A DNA stretch of 64,000 bases from Pseudoxanthomonas sp. Root630 (GCF_001427585.1 NZ_LMGY01000017.1:173863-237862), one strand, 5' to 3'; shown: positions 26,747 to 35,743, counted from the first letter of the stretch. Translations and numbers: made by a program. Notes: generated by a model from the letters alone, not told the origin.

Positions 26747-29700
26747 ATGAGTGAGCATGTTCGTCGATTCGTCAAATCCAGCCATCTTCTGGAGATGCGG
26801 GGTGGCGGTGATGCTTTGGCGGCGCTTGCGGCCGAAGGCGAGATGGTGGAACTCGAGCTGGGGGACGGCTTGTCGTTGTTTACCGCCGGAGGCGGCGAAC
26901 TCGACAACCAGGTGAGCTATCTGCCAGGACAGCGCGATGACGCAACGTCACTGGTTCTGCGCTCGGATGCGCCGACCCAGCGCGGCGCGGCCGGCCTGGT
27001 CATCAAGGGCCTGAAGATCCTGGGTGTGGATGTGGAGGCATGGCTGGGCATCGACTCTCTCAAGAACCACGCATCCAGCGTCATTGCAGACAGGGCTGCG
27101 CTGCTGGCCGACGGACGCGCGGTCGCTGGCCGCTCGGGAGGCTTGGGGCTTTACCAGTGCGATGGGCGGACGGCGTATGCGGAGCGGCTCTCAGCGCCTG
27201 CCAGGCTATCCTCGAGCGGCGAGGCGCTGGTGCTCGTACACGGTTTCTTCTCCAGCACGGGTGGGGCATTCGAAGGTCTGTGGAAACCGGCGGGAAGCGG
27301 GGTCCGCGACGCATTGCTCAGGCATTACCAAGGCGCAATGTATGGCTTCGATCACGCCACCCTGGGCGAAAACCCGATTGCCAATGCACTTGCTCTGGCA
27401 AAGGGCCTGCCCGAAGGTGCCCGATTGCACATGCTGGCCCATTCGCGTGGAGGCTTGGTCTGCGAGCTGCTGTCGCGGGCCCAGTTCGGCCAGGACGGAA
27501 TCCTTCCGCGCGAGCTTGAACTGTTCGAAAGTCGCCAGCCCGAAGATGCCGCAAGATTGCGCGAACTGATCCGAGTGATGCGGACCAAGGAGTTGCGGGT
27601 AGAAAGACTGGTGCGAGCGGGCTCCCCGATTCGGGGTACGTGGCTGGCCAGCAATCGCTTGGATCGCTGGCTGAGCATTTTCTACAATGTGGTGCGCCAG
27701 GCCGTGCCGCAAGGGCCCCGGTTCGTGGCCGATTGTGTGTTCGACGTCATTGCGACGGTAGTCAAGAAGCGCCTTGAACGCGAGCACTTTCCTGGGATTG
27801 AGGCGATGAGCCCCACCAGTCCCTTGATGGGCCTGCTCAATGATGCAGCGCCCGAACTGCGCCAGCGGTTGACAGTGATTGCGGGCGACTGCGTGGGAAG
27901 TGGACTGGTGCAGCGCCTGAAACTGCTGATCACCGATGGATTCTTCGGCGAGCCGCACGATCTGGTGGTTCCAACCTCCAGCATGTTTGGCGGGGCGCCA
28001 CGTAGCGGCGGGGTCCGCTATTTCTTCCACCAGACTCCGCGCGTGGATCATTTCCACTACTTCAGCCAGGGCGAATCGCTGAAGCGCGTTCAGATTGGTT
28101 TGATCGGCGATGACGCGCAGTATGAAAGATTGCAGTTGTTGTCGCGGATCACCGAGCGGCCGCGCCTGGTCGCCAACCGTGCCGTCAAGCCCGATGCGCC
28201 ACTTAACGTGGTTTTGCCGGGGATCATGGGGACGGAACTGGCCTACAAGGACAACAATCGCCTGTGGGTCGACTTGATCGACTTCTTCTGCGGCGGTTTC
28301 CCAAAGCTTGTGTTGGATGCGCAATCGCAGGACGCGCCGTATCCGCGTCCGGGCACGCGTGAGGTGTATCCACTTGGACCGATGGACAAGTTCTATGGCG
28401 ACCTGGAAGAAGCGCTGCAGATGCGTGGCGAACTTGTCTTGTCGGCAGGTTACGACTGGCGCAAGCCGATTCACGTAGCCGCGGATGCGCTGGCCGCACG
28501 GCTTGCCAGCGAATGGCCGGAGGGCAGTCCTCGGCCACTGCGGCTGGTGGCGCATTCGATGGGTGGGCTGGTGGCGCGTGCATTGTTCGCGCGGCACCCT
28601 AGGCTGCGCGAGCGATTCGTACTGTCGGCCCGCAATCGCTTGCTGATGTTGGGTACTCCCAATGCCGGCAGCATGGCCATCGTCAGGGCCCTCCTGCGGG
28701 ACAACAAGCAGATCGGGCTGATTGCCGGAATGTCCCCGCAAACGCAAACGGAACTCCTGACGGTGGCGGCGACCTTTCCGGGCTTCCACGAATTGCTGCC
28801 GCAGTCGGGGCGCATCTGGGCGAACCAGTCCGTCTGGGACAAGCTGTACGACCAGAATGGGATCCCGGCCAGTGAACGCCCGAGCCTGTCCGCTGGCGCG
28901 ATGACCTTGGCCGCCCGCGGTCGCCAGGCCTTGCGTGACAGCATTGCCGCGTTGCCGCTGGGCCATGCCGTCTACGTCGCTGGATTCGTTGATCCCGAAT
29001 CGCGCGACGCCACTGTGGTCGACATTGACCAACAGGGGCGCTACGTGAGGGGGCCGGGCGATGGCACCGTCTCGTACGAGAGTGGCTTGGTCCCTGGAAT
29101 TCCGACTTACTACGCAAACGCCAAGCATGGTGACCTGCCCGCGTTCCGGCGTGCCTTCAGCGCGTATTTCGAGCTGTTGGAGCGGGGCCAGACCAACTTG
29201 CTGCCGAAGGACTGGAAGAGCCTGCAAGAAGCACGGCGCGGCGTGCAGCTGGAGACCCTGGAACAGGAGCAACTACCGTATCGCCCAAGCCGTCGGGAAC
29301 TGCTGTACAGCCTGCTGGGCGCTACCGTGCCCGACGTTGCGATGCTGACGGCGAGCCATGCCGACCCCATCACGTTGCGCGTCGTGAATGGCGGACTGCG
29401 CTTCGCTCGCTATCCCTTGATCGTGGGCCACTACCAGGGCGACGTCATGCAGGGATCGGAAGCGGAGATCGACCGCCAGTTCGACGGACAGATGCAGACA
29501 GCGCTGGAGCTGGGCGTCTATCCGGGGCCGGTGGAGAGTTTCCAGGTGTTCGAGCGCAGGCAGGATACCCACGACAGGCGCTCGCCATTCGCGATCGTCG
29601 TAGGCCTCGGTCGCCCGGGAGAGTTGTCTGTAGGCGAGCTTCGCGGCACGGTCAGGCGGGGCATCCTGGGATGGTTCGGCACCGCGTTGAGCGGAGCAAG

Positions 29701-32530
29701 ATCGAACGAGCGTACGGCGTTCAGCATCGTGTTGCTTGGGTCATCTGTCAGCGGCATGTCCGTCAGCGAGTGCGCCCGCGCCATACTGCAAGGGGTACAG
29801 GACGCGCAGTCCGTCGCTATCGAGCGCCAGCAGGCAGCCGATGGCAACGACACCTCGCAGAGCATAGGTGAAGTCGAGCTGATCGAGGTATACGAAGACA
29901 AAGCCCTTGAGCTGGTCGCAGAGTTGCCGAAGCTCATCGATACCGAAGAGTTCCGCGATCGGTTCCGTGTTGCCGCCGGCTTGGAAGAGCGGGCCGATGC
30001 CTTGCGCCGTCTGCGTGACGAAGGGCGTGGCGCGACCACGGTGCGGCGGCTCGACATACGCGCCATCGGTGGGCGCCTGCGCTATTCGTTGCCAGGCATC
30101 CAGGCGGCCGTCCCGGTCATGAAACGCGACATCGACATCGCGGAAATCCAAGCCTACTCACGCGAGATAGACCAACAACTGAGTACGGACCGAACGCTGG
30201 GACGAGTGTTGTTCAATCAACTCCTTCCCCTTGAGCTCAAGCACTTCGCCCTTGAGCAGTACGATGTCCTGCTTACCCTCAACCAGAGTGCGGCCAGCCT
30301 GCCCTGGGAACTGGCTGATGCTGGCTCCAAGCTGCCATTGTCTGTGCAGTCAGGCATGATCCGCCAGCTGCGCAGTGCGCGCTACACGCCTCGCGAGCGC
30401 GTCAGCCACAACAGCGCACTAGTGATCGGCGAGCCCGTGGTGGAGGGTCTTCCGCCATTGCCGGGGGCCCGTCGCGAAGCGGAGGTGGTTGCGGACGTGC
30501 TAAGAACCGCTGGTTTTGAAGTGACCTATCTGGACCAGCCCACCGCGATGCAGGTACGTGACGAGCTCGGGCGGCGCCCCTACCGTGTCATCCATTTCGC
30601 TGGGCATGGCGTAGTGGACTACCTCGGACCCCTGAGTGGCGCGGGCGCCACGCCCCGTACCGGCATGGTCATCGGCAGTTTGCTGGTGAATGCGGCGGAT
30701 GCAGAATCCAGTGCCAAAGCCCCCTTGGGAGCAGGAATCTCTGCGGCATCGACGGGCACACGTGGTGCGTCCGATGAGCGCAATGCGGCGCAGGCTGACG
30801 GAACAGCGCAGCGTCAATGGCTCCTGCTGACCCCGGATGACGTGCGCGAGTGCGTAGCACAGGTTCCCGAGATGGTGTTCATCAACTGCTGCCATCTGGG
30901 GCGCCAACCAGGCGTGGCGCGCAATGCACCCAAGATGGCCTCGAGCTTCGCCAACAGCTTCATGGAGATCGGTTGCCGTGCCGTTGTCGCCGCCGGATGG
31001 GCCGTCGAAGACACTGCGGCACAGCGTTTCGCGGAAACGTTCTATGCATGCATGGTCCGCCATGGCGATCGCTTCATTGATGCCGTCCGTCGTGCCCGCG
31101 AGGTGACGTACGCCCGTCACAGCGACAGCACGCCGACCTGGGGAGCGTACCAATGCTATGGCGATCCGAGCTATGGCGCTTTGCGCAGGAGCGGTTTTTC
31201 GCGACCGCCGCAATTCAGCACCCCACGCGAACTGGAGTACTGGTTGCGCGAAAGGGCCACGGCCTGCATGGGCCTCACAGGGAGTGCACTGGAGGCGATC
31301 CGGGCGCCGTTGCTGGAGACATTGGCCGGCGAAGCGGCGCGCTGGCTGGGGTCTGAGAATGTATTCGATGCGGCGATCTCCACCTGCGAAAGCATGGGCG
31401 CATATCAGTTCTCGGCGGAGCTGATCCAGGGGCGCATTAACGCGAGACGTTCAATCAGTGCGCGGACGCGGGTCATCCATGCCCGTCTCTGCCTGCGCAT
31501 TGCGATGCAGGCGCAAGCGCATCCTGGCAAGCAGATGCAGTCCTGGCAAGCTGCCGCGAGGAAGGCGCTGGCACAAGTGGAATCGCTGGCCAACCTGGAA
31601 AACAGCGGTTTGCTCTGGTTCGATCTGAGCACGTTCCTGCGACGCTGGTTCGTGCTGCAGCACACCCGCGCGGACCGCCAGGCCGCATTGGCGCGATTGG
31701 TGCTGGCGGCGCAAGCAGCATGGGATGCCACGCAGAAGGGAATCGAACAGCGACTCGGGCATGTGCCTACTCACGATGAACTGGTGATCGAGACCAGTGA
31801 TGCGCAGGCACAAAAGACATTGTCGGCGATCATCATCGCCGGATTGATCGCGGTCAAGGGTAGGAAAGGCGCCAAGGCAGGGGCAACGCTACCCAGCTAT
31901 GCGGCCATGATGGAGCACTGCACGGCAAAGCTCGAACGCGACGAAGCGGCGGTGGAATTCTGGGATGACGTCGATCTGGCGGACCTCAAGCTATTGTTGC
32001 TGGCCACGCCGCCATCGCTGCTGCCGGCCGGCGGCAAACACGTCAGCCAGGATGAGTACGACAGACAGGCAGGCCACATCAGCGCGCTGTACCAATTCGG
32101 GATGTCGTTATCTGCGACCGAAGGGCAGCGAGATTCCATCGCCGCCTATATTCGTTTCTGGTACGAGGCTGCGGTCTTCTTTGCGGAAGACTCCGCAACG
32201 GAAGAGCAGGGGCATTGGGATCGGCTGCGCCGCGCCTTGGTGCACGCCAACCTGCCAGGCGTGCCGGCGGCAACAGCGAAAGCTCGCTCGCCACGCGTCG
32301 CCAACAAGCCCACGCCTGCCGCCCGGAAGAAGGCAACGAAGGCAAAGAAGGCAGTGGCTGTGCCCGGCGTTGCAGTTCAAGCCGGAACAACGCGGACAGT
32401 TGCCAGGAAGACAACCGCGAGACCGGCAAAAGCCAGCAAGACAACGGGTCGCAGGACAACGGGTGGCAAGACGACGGCAAGGAAGAAGACGAATGCGCGC
32501 AAGGCCACCCAGGGCGCGCGCAAGAAGTGA
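26747..32530 (+). CDS. Giant CHAT protease with two alpha/beta-hydrolase domains and a basic tail
   Basis: This is a 1927-residue multidomain protein with no signal peptide. Residues ~155-260 form an alpha/beta-hydrolase core (LVLVHGFFSSTGG; elbow AHSRGG, Ser233). Residues ~485-680 are a second, LCAT/lipase-like hydrolase (VVLPGIMGTELAYK; AHSMGG, Ser604). Residues ~878-1010 resemble the N-terminal domain of leucine aminopeptidases (VVGLGRPGELSVGELR). Residues ~1170-1480 are a CHAT caspase-like protease with His1287 (HFAGHG) and Cys1382 (FINCCHLG). A helical region follows, then residues 1845-1927, rich in Lys, Arg, Thr and Ala with no Asp or Glu. ATG 26747 has AGAGGA upstream. A defence or cell-death effector is plausible but unproven. 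Confidence 0.88.
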   Translation: MSEHVRRFVKSSHLLEMRGGGDALAALAAEGEMVELELGDGLSLFTAGGGELDNQVSYLPGQRDDATSLVLRSDAPTQRGAAGLVIKGLKILGVDVEAWLGIDSLKNHASSVIADRAALLADGRAVAGRSGGLGLYQCDGRTAYAERLSAPARLSSSGEALVLVHGFFSSTGGAFEGLWKPAGSGVRDALLRHYQGAMYGFDHATLGENPIANALALAKGLPEGARLHMLAHSRGGLVCELLSRAQFGQDGILPRELELFESRQPEDAARLRELIRVMRTKELRVERLVRAGSPIRGTWLASNRLDRWLSIFYNVVRQAVPQGPRFVADCVFDVIATVVKKRLEREHFPGIEAMSPTSPLMGLLNDAAPELRQRLTVIAGDCVGSGLVQRLKLLITDGFFGEPHDLVVPTSSMFGGAPRSGGVRYFFHQTPRVDHFHYFSQGESLKRVQIGLIGDDAQYERLQLLSRITERPRLVANRAVKPDAPLNVVLPGIMGTELAYKDNNRLWVDLIDFFCGGFPKLVLDAQSQDAPYPRPGTREVYPLGPMDKFYGDLEEALQMRGELVLSAGYDWRKPIHVAADALAARLASEWPEGSPRPLRLVAHSMGGLVARALFARHPRLRERFVLSARNRLLMLGTPNAGSMAIVRALLRDNKQIGLIAGMSPQTQTELLTVAATFPGFHELLPQSGRIWANQSVWDKLYDQNGIPASERPSLSAGAMTLAARGRQALRDSIAALPLGHAVYVAGFVDPESRDATVVDIDQQGRYVRGPGDGTVSYESGLVPGIPTYYANAKHGDLPAFRRAFSAYFELLERGQTNLLPKDWKSLQEARRGVQLETLEQEQLPYRPSRRELLYSLLGATVPDVAMLTASHADPITLRVVNGGLRFARYPLIVGHYQGDVMQGSEAEIDRQFDGQMQTALELGVYPGPVESFQVFERRQDTHDRRSPFAIVVGLGRPGELSVGELRGTVRRGILGWFGTALSGARSNERTAFSIVLLGSSVSGMSVSECARAILQGVQDAQSVAIERQQAADGNDTSQSIGEVELIEVYEDKALELVAELPKLIDTEEFRDRFRVAAGLEERADALRRLRDEGRGATTVRRLDIRAIGGRLRYSLPGIQAAVPVMKRDIDIAEIQAYSREIDQQLSTDRTLGRVLFNQLLPLELKHFALEQYDVLLTLNQSAASLPWELADAGSKLPLSVQSGMIRQLRSARYTPRERVSHNSALVIGEPVVEGLPPLPGARREAEVVADVLRTAGFEVTYLDQPTAMQVRDELGRRPYRVIHFAGHGVVDYLGPLSGAGATPRTGMVIGSLLVNAADAESSAKAPLGAGISAASTGTRGASDERNAAQADGTAQRQWLLLTPDDVRECVAQVPEMVFINCCHLGRQPGVARNAPKMASSFANSFMEIGCRAVVAAGWAVEDTAAQRFAETFYACMVRHGDRFIDAVRRAREVTYARHSDSTPTWGAYQCYGDPSYGALRRSGFSRPPQFSTPRELEYWLRERATACMGLTGSALEAIRAPLLETLAGEAARWLGSENVFDAAISTCESMGAYQFSAELIQGRINARRSISARTRVIHARLCLRIAMQAQAHPGKQMQSWQAAARKALAQVESLANLENSGLLWFDLSTFLRRWFVLQHTRADRQAALARLVLAAQAAWDATQKGIEQRLGHVPTHDELVIETSDAQAQKTLSAIIIAGLIAVKGRKGAKAGATLPSYAAMMEHCTAKLERDEAAVEFWDDVDLADLKLLLLATPPSLLPAGGKHVSQDEYDRQAGHISALYQFGMSLSATEGQRDSIAAYIRFWYEAAVFFAEDSATEEQGHWDRLRRALVHANLPGVPAATAKARSPRVANKPTPAARKKATKAKKAVAVPGVAVQAGTTRTVARKTTARPAKASKTTGRRTTGGKTTARKKTNARKATQGARKK

Positions 32531-32709
32531 TTGCTTCACCGCGGATGCAAAGCGCCATCGAATGTGCGGCCCCGCCAATCCTCGGGACGCATTCTCGCTA
32601 CTGCCCCCGCCCTGGACGGGGCGGGGCGGCCAAGCGCAGCGCTCGCGGGCTTCCTTCACGCGGGCATGCAACACGATCTTTGGCCTTGCCCGCACGACGT
32701 GTTGAAACC

Positions 32710-32825
32710 CTAGGATCGAGCAGTATCAAGAGGATGGCGCTGTACCGCGGGGCATGTGGACTGGTCGTATTACCGGATCCTTGGATTCGGCCATTTGGCA
32801 GTTGGATATGACATCGGAGGCCGTT
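32710..32825 (+). repeat. Leader repeat A upstream of the cassette-like membrane-protein gene
   Basis: This leader of about 115 bases is similar to the one at 44810-44932. Shared blocks, in order, are CTARGATCGA, ATCAAGRGGATGGC, GTAT, CCGGA, TCGGCCAT or TCCGGCCAT, and GGCAGTTGG. Both copies end just before the start of an unrelated small gene. The 180 bases before it (32531-32709) hold nothing recognised. Confidence 0.65.
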
Positions 32826-33302
32826 ATGACTCGGCAACAAGGACTCAAGCTCGTTTGGCGCAAGCTACTGCTGTTGTTCATCGTCTTGCTTGGTTTATCT
32901 ACCATCGCGGCACTACAAGCAGGGCCATTCACCGTTCCCGTCTTGACGTTTATCGTGGGGAACATCGGCGGTTACGTTGGCATGCATCGCAACCTTTCCA
33001 ATCTCTCGGACGCTGAGATAGAAGAGCTATCTGGCTCATGGTTAGGCCTGGTCATCCCGTCGCTCGTGGGGGGCATACTGGCGTGCCTACTCTATACACT
33101 CTTCATTTCCGGCATCATCAGTGGCGAGCTCTTTCCAAAAATTGTTCCCGACGAAGGATTGAGTCCTGAAGGATTCGAGGCGATCTTTCTCCAGCATGCT
33201 GATGGTCCTTCTGAATACGCAAAACTGATTTTCTGGGCGTTTGTGGCCGGATTCAATCAGAAGTACGTCGTGGATGTGGTGGAGTCCATCAAGAGTCGCT
33301 AG
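32826..33302 (+). CDS. Small membrane protein of unknown function, cassette-like
   Basis: This 158-residue protein is not recognised. It has three or four hydrophobic segments: LLLLFIVLLGLSTIAAL, VPVLTFIVGNIGGYVG, LGLVIPSLVGGILACLLYTLF, and a weaker one near LIFWAFVAGF. A soluble loop of about 35 residues (PKIVPDEGLSPEGFEAIF) separates the last two. ATG 32826 is preceded by GGAGG at 5 bases. The A+T content is clearly above that of neighbouring core genes. It sits between a leader repeat and an attC-like site, the layout of an integron gene cassette. Confidence 0.75.
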   Translation: MTRQQGLKLVWRKLLLLFIVLLGLSTIAALQAGPFTVPVLTFIVGNIGGYVGMHRNLSNLSDAEIEELSGSWLGLVIPSLVGGILACLLYTLFISGIISGELFPKIVPDEGLSPEGFEAIFLQHADGPSEYAKLIFWAFVAGFNQKYVVDVVESIKSR

Positions 33303-33311
33303 ATGATTCCT

Positions 33312-33367
33312 GGCAGTTTGTTCAAGCCGAACCCGATTCGTGGGCCTGCCTAGTTCATGGGTTCGCT
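33312..33367 (+). repeat. Degenerate integron attC-like site (copy 1)
   Basis: TTGTTCAAGCCGAACCCG followed by TTCGTGGG and TAGTTCATGGGTT reproduces the stem and TTCGTGGG loop of Pseudomonas/Xanthomonas-type attC sites, starting 10 bases after the stop of the membrane-protein gene. The outer core sites are eroded (5' GGCAGTT instead of RYYYAAC; 3' GTTCGCT instead of GTTRRRY), so it is probably inactive. 33368-33482 holds no gene. Confidence 0.6.
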
Positions 33368-33482
33368 GATGTCCGCTTCTGCCCGGAAGCGGACGTCCTT
33401 GTCCGTCTGTCTCCACCTTTGAACCAAAGCGGGCGTTGCTGCCACCTTCAAGCTCGCCCACTTTCCGGTAACCGATGCGGCC

Positions 33483-34994
33483 TCAGTTCTGGTTGGCGCT
33501 TGCCGTCGTGATCTTGTCCATCACGTCGCCCACGGTGAAGCTCGCGGCTTTGTTGCGTGGTGGGAATTCCTTGAACGTCTCGATCCATTTGGCGACCAGG
33601 CCTTGAACCGGCACCTGTACCCAGACGTGTTCGGCATTCCACAGGCCGTACATGAAGCTCGACGGTCCGCGCTCGAACGGGTCCGAACGGATGTTGTAGA
33701 GCATCGGGACGCGCAGTTTGGTGAATTCCCCCTGCCATACGCCCATGGGCATTTCCGCCGAGACTTCGGTGTGTTGCTCCATGAACGCGATCTTCCACTG
33801 GTTGACGCGGACGGCAAGCAAGTCGCCATCGTCGCTCCAGTACAGGAAACCTTCGCGAGGTGATTGCTTCTCGTCGCCCTTGAGGAACGGAAGAAGGTTG
33901 TGGCCATCAAGATGGACCTTGAACGGACGGCCATTCAGCGTGTGGCCCTTCCTCACCTTGTCGACAAGGTCGGGTTCGCCTGCGGCTGCCGCAAAGGTCG
34001 GAATGAAGTCCTCGTGCGCGCATATGCCATTGATCCGCTGACCGGGCTTTATGACGCCAGGCCAGCGAATCATGCAGGGAACACGGAAGCCGCCCTCGAA
34101 GTTGGTGGCTTTCTCGCCGCGGAATGGCGTCGCGCCTCCATCCGGGAAGGTGAATACCTCGGCGCCGTTGTCCGTGGTGTAGACGACGACCGTGTTCTCC
34201 GTTACGCCAAGCTCGTCGAGCAGCGCGAGCAACCGGCCCACGTGCCCGTCATGTTCCACCATGCCATCCGGATAGAGGCCCAATCCGGTGACGCCCTGCG
34301 ATTCTTTCTTGAGATGCGTGAAGACATGCATCCGCGTGGAATTGAAGTAGCAGAACCAGGGGACGCCTTCGGTATGCTTGCGCTTGATGAAATCCTGCGC
34401 GGCAGCCAGGAACTCCTCGTCGATCGTCTCCATCCGTTCCTTGGGAAGCGCACCGGTGTTCTCGATGGACTGTCCACCCTTGCCGTCGGCCTTGCAGCGC
34501 AGTACGCCACGCGGCCCGAACTTCTCGCGGAACTTCGGATCCTTCGGGTAGTCGGCGTAGAACGGCTCTTCCTCGGCATTGAGGTGATAGAGGTTGCCGA
34601 AGAATTCATCGAACCCATGCATGGTCGGCAGGTGCTCATCGCGGTCGCCCAGATGGTTCTTGCCGAACTGCCCAGTGGCGTAACCGAGGTCCTTGAGCAC
34701 ATCCGCCACCGATGGATCCTGCGGCCCCAGCCCCAGCGATGCCCCCGGCAGGCCGACCTTGGTCAAGCCGGTGCGGATAGGCGACTGGCCGGTGATGAAC
34801 GCGGCGCGCCCGGCCGTGCAACTCTGCTGGCCGTACCAGTCGGTGAACTGCGCGCCTTCGCGCCCGATGCGGTCGATGTTGGGCGTCTCGTACCCCATGG
34901 TGCCGAGATGGTAGGCGCTGACATTGAACCAGCCGATGTCGTCGCCCATGATGAACAGGATGTTCGGCTTCTGATTTTTCGCCTTGGTGGCCAT
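33483..34994 (-). CDS. Arylsulfatase (formylglycine-dependent sulfatase family)
   Basis: This 503-residue sulfatase hydrolyses sulfate esters. Metal ligands Asp18-Asp19 are in ILFIMGDDIGW. The modification motif C59-T-A-G-R63 is of the cysteine type requiring conversion of Cys59 to formylglycine. Other family blocks are GYATGQFGKNHLGD, VVYTTDNGAEVFTFPDGG and TPFRGEKATNFEGGFRVP. No signal peptide is seen, so it is cytoplasmic unless the start is misplaced. No formylglycine-generating enzyme is encoded nearby. Desulfation of aromatic or organic sulfates for sulfur supply is the usual role. Confidence 0.92.
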   Translation of the reverse strand: MATKAKNQKPNILFIMGDDIGWFNVSAYHLGTMGYETPNIDRIGREGAQFTDWYGQQSCTAGRAAFITGQSPIRTGLTKVGLPGASLGLGPQDPSVADVLKDLGYATGQFGKNHLGDRDEHLPTMHGFDEFFGNLYHLNAEEEPFYADYPKDPKFREKFGPRGVLRCKADGKGGQSIENTGALPKERMETIDEEFLAAAQDFIKRKHTEGVPWFCYFNSTRMHVFTHLKKESQGVTGLGLYPDGMVEHDGHVGRLLALLDELGVTENTVVVYTTDNGAEVFTFPDGGATPFRGEKATNFEGGFRVPCMIRWPGVIKPGQRINGICAHEDFIPTFAAAAGEPDLVDKVRKGHTLNGRPFKVHLDGHNLLPFLKGDEKQSPREGFLYWSDDGDLLAVRVNQWKIAFMEQHTEVSAEMPMGVWQGEFTKLRVPMLYNIRSDPFERGPSSFMYGLWNAEHVWVQVPVQGLVAKWIETFKEFPPRNKAASFTVGDVMDKITTASANQN

Positions 34995-35231
34995 GGCCCA
35001 GTCGTCACCGTTGAGGACGCCTGGCAGCGTGGCGTACCTCGTCAGGCCCGAGCTACAGCAAAAAGACGTAGTGACCGTCGGTAAATCTACTTGGAGCGAC
35101 CGGATGCTCCGATATCCGCTTCCTGCCGGTAGCGGTTGGGCGTGGTGCGGTCCTCCGCATGCCGTGTCGGCGCATGTCGATTCCCCGCCCGCAGGTTCGT
35201 CGCCGAGATATCCCCGCCCTCAGGAGCTCCC

Positions 35232-35603
35232 ACGAAATACCTCGGCCTCGCCTATTTCACCCCCGGGAAGTTCGCTGCGATGCGTCCCGAGGATGTCGAG
35301 GCGCTGGTGAGCCAGTGCCCTGCGCTGGACGAGAAGATGCGCGCGACCGGCCGGGTGCGGGTGTCCGCGTCGCTGGGCGACCTGGAGGGCCGGCGGACGC
35401 TGCGTCCGGTCGACGGCAAGACCCGGATCAGCGACGGCCCTTACACCGAGTCGAAGGAAGTGGTTGGCGGCTTCTTCATCATCGAGGCGGACAGCCACGA
35501 CGAAGCGCTGCGTATCGCCTCCATGCACCCGGCGGCCACGCTGGGCGAAGCCGGTGGCTGGGCCGTCGAGCTCATCCCCATGGCGTTCTACCTGGCCGGA
35601 TAA
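35232..35603 (+). CDS. YCII-related (DGPF-domain) protein, probable ACG start
   Basis: This protein of about 123 residues is of the YCII/DGPF family, small ferredoxin-like dimers often found with ECF sigma factors. It contains KYLGLAYFTPGKF, RTLRPVDGKTRISDGPYTESKE and VGGFFIIEADSHDEA. Relatives begin M-K-Y-L; here the equivalent codon is ACG at 35232, preceded by AGGAG at 7 bases, so the original ATG appears mutated. Translation could use ACG, ATG 35280 (losing the first strand), or an upstream start in a frame open since 35136. It may therefore be a weakly expressed gene or a pseudogene. 34995-35231 holds nothing else recognised. Confidence 0.7.
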   Translation, partial: TKYLGLAYFTPGKFAAMRPEDVEALVSQCPALDEKMRATGRVRVSASLGDLEGRRTLRPVDGKTRISDGPYTESKEVVGGFFIIEADSHDEALRIASMHPAATLGEAGGWAVELIPMAFYLAG

Positions 35604-35657
35604 GGCTTGGGTGCCCCCCGCGGGCGGGGGCGATGGGCTCCGCCGTTGATCTGGGTC

Positions 35658-35677
35658 AATTGCGATCCGTTCGCATT
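35658..35677. promoter_or_regulatory. Fur-box-like palindrome before the TonB receptor
   Basis: AATTGCGATCCGTTCGCATT contains the arms TGCGA and TCGCA five bases apart, flanked by A/T, resembling degenerate Fur boxes. It lies about 67 bases before the TonB-dependent receptor start, a usual operator position, and suggests iron-regulated expression. Confidence 0.45.
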
Positions 35678-35743
35678 TGGTAAACTGCACCCATCAGCCG
35701 CTGCGCCACGCAGTCAGCCACTTCCGCGCCATAGGCTGATTCC

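Noticed and set aside
32826-33302. Membrane protein as immunity factor of the CHAT protein
   Set aside because: It has its own leader and an attC-like site, so it is better explained as an independent cassette. There is no evidence of a functional link.
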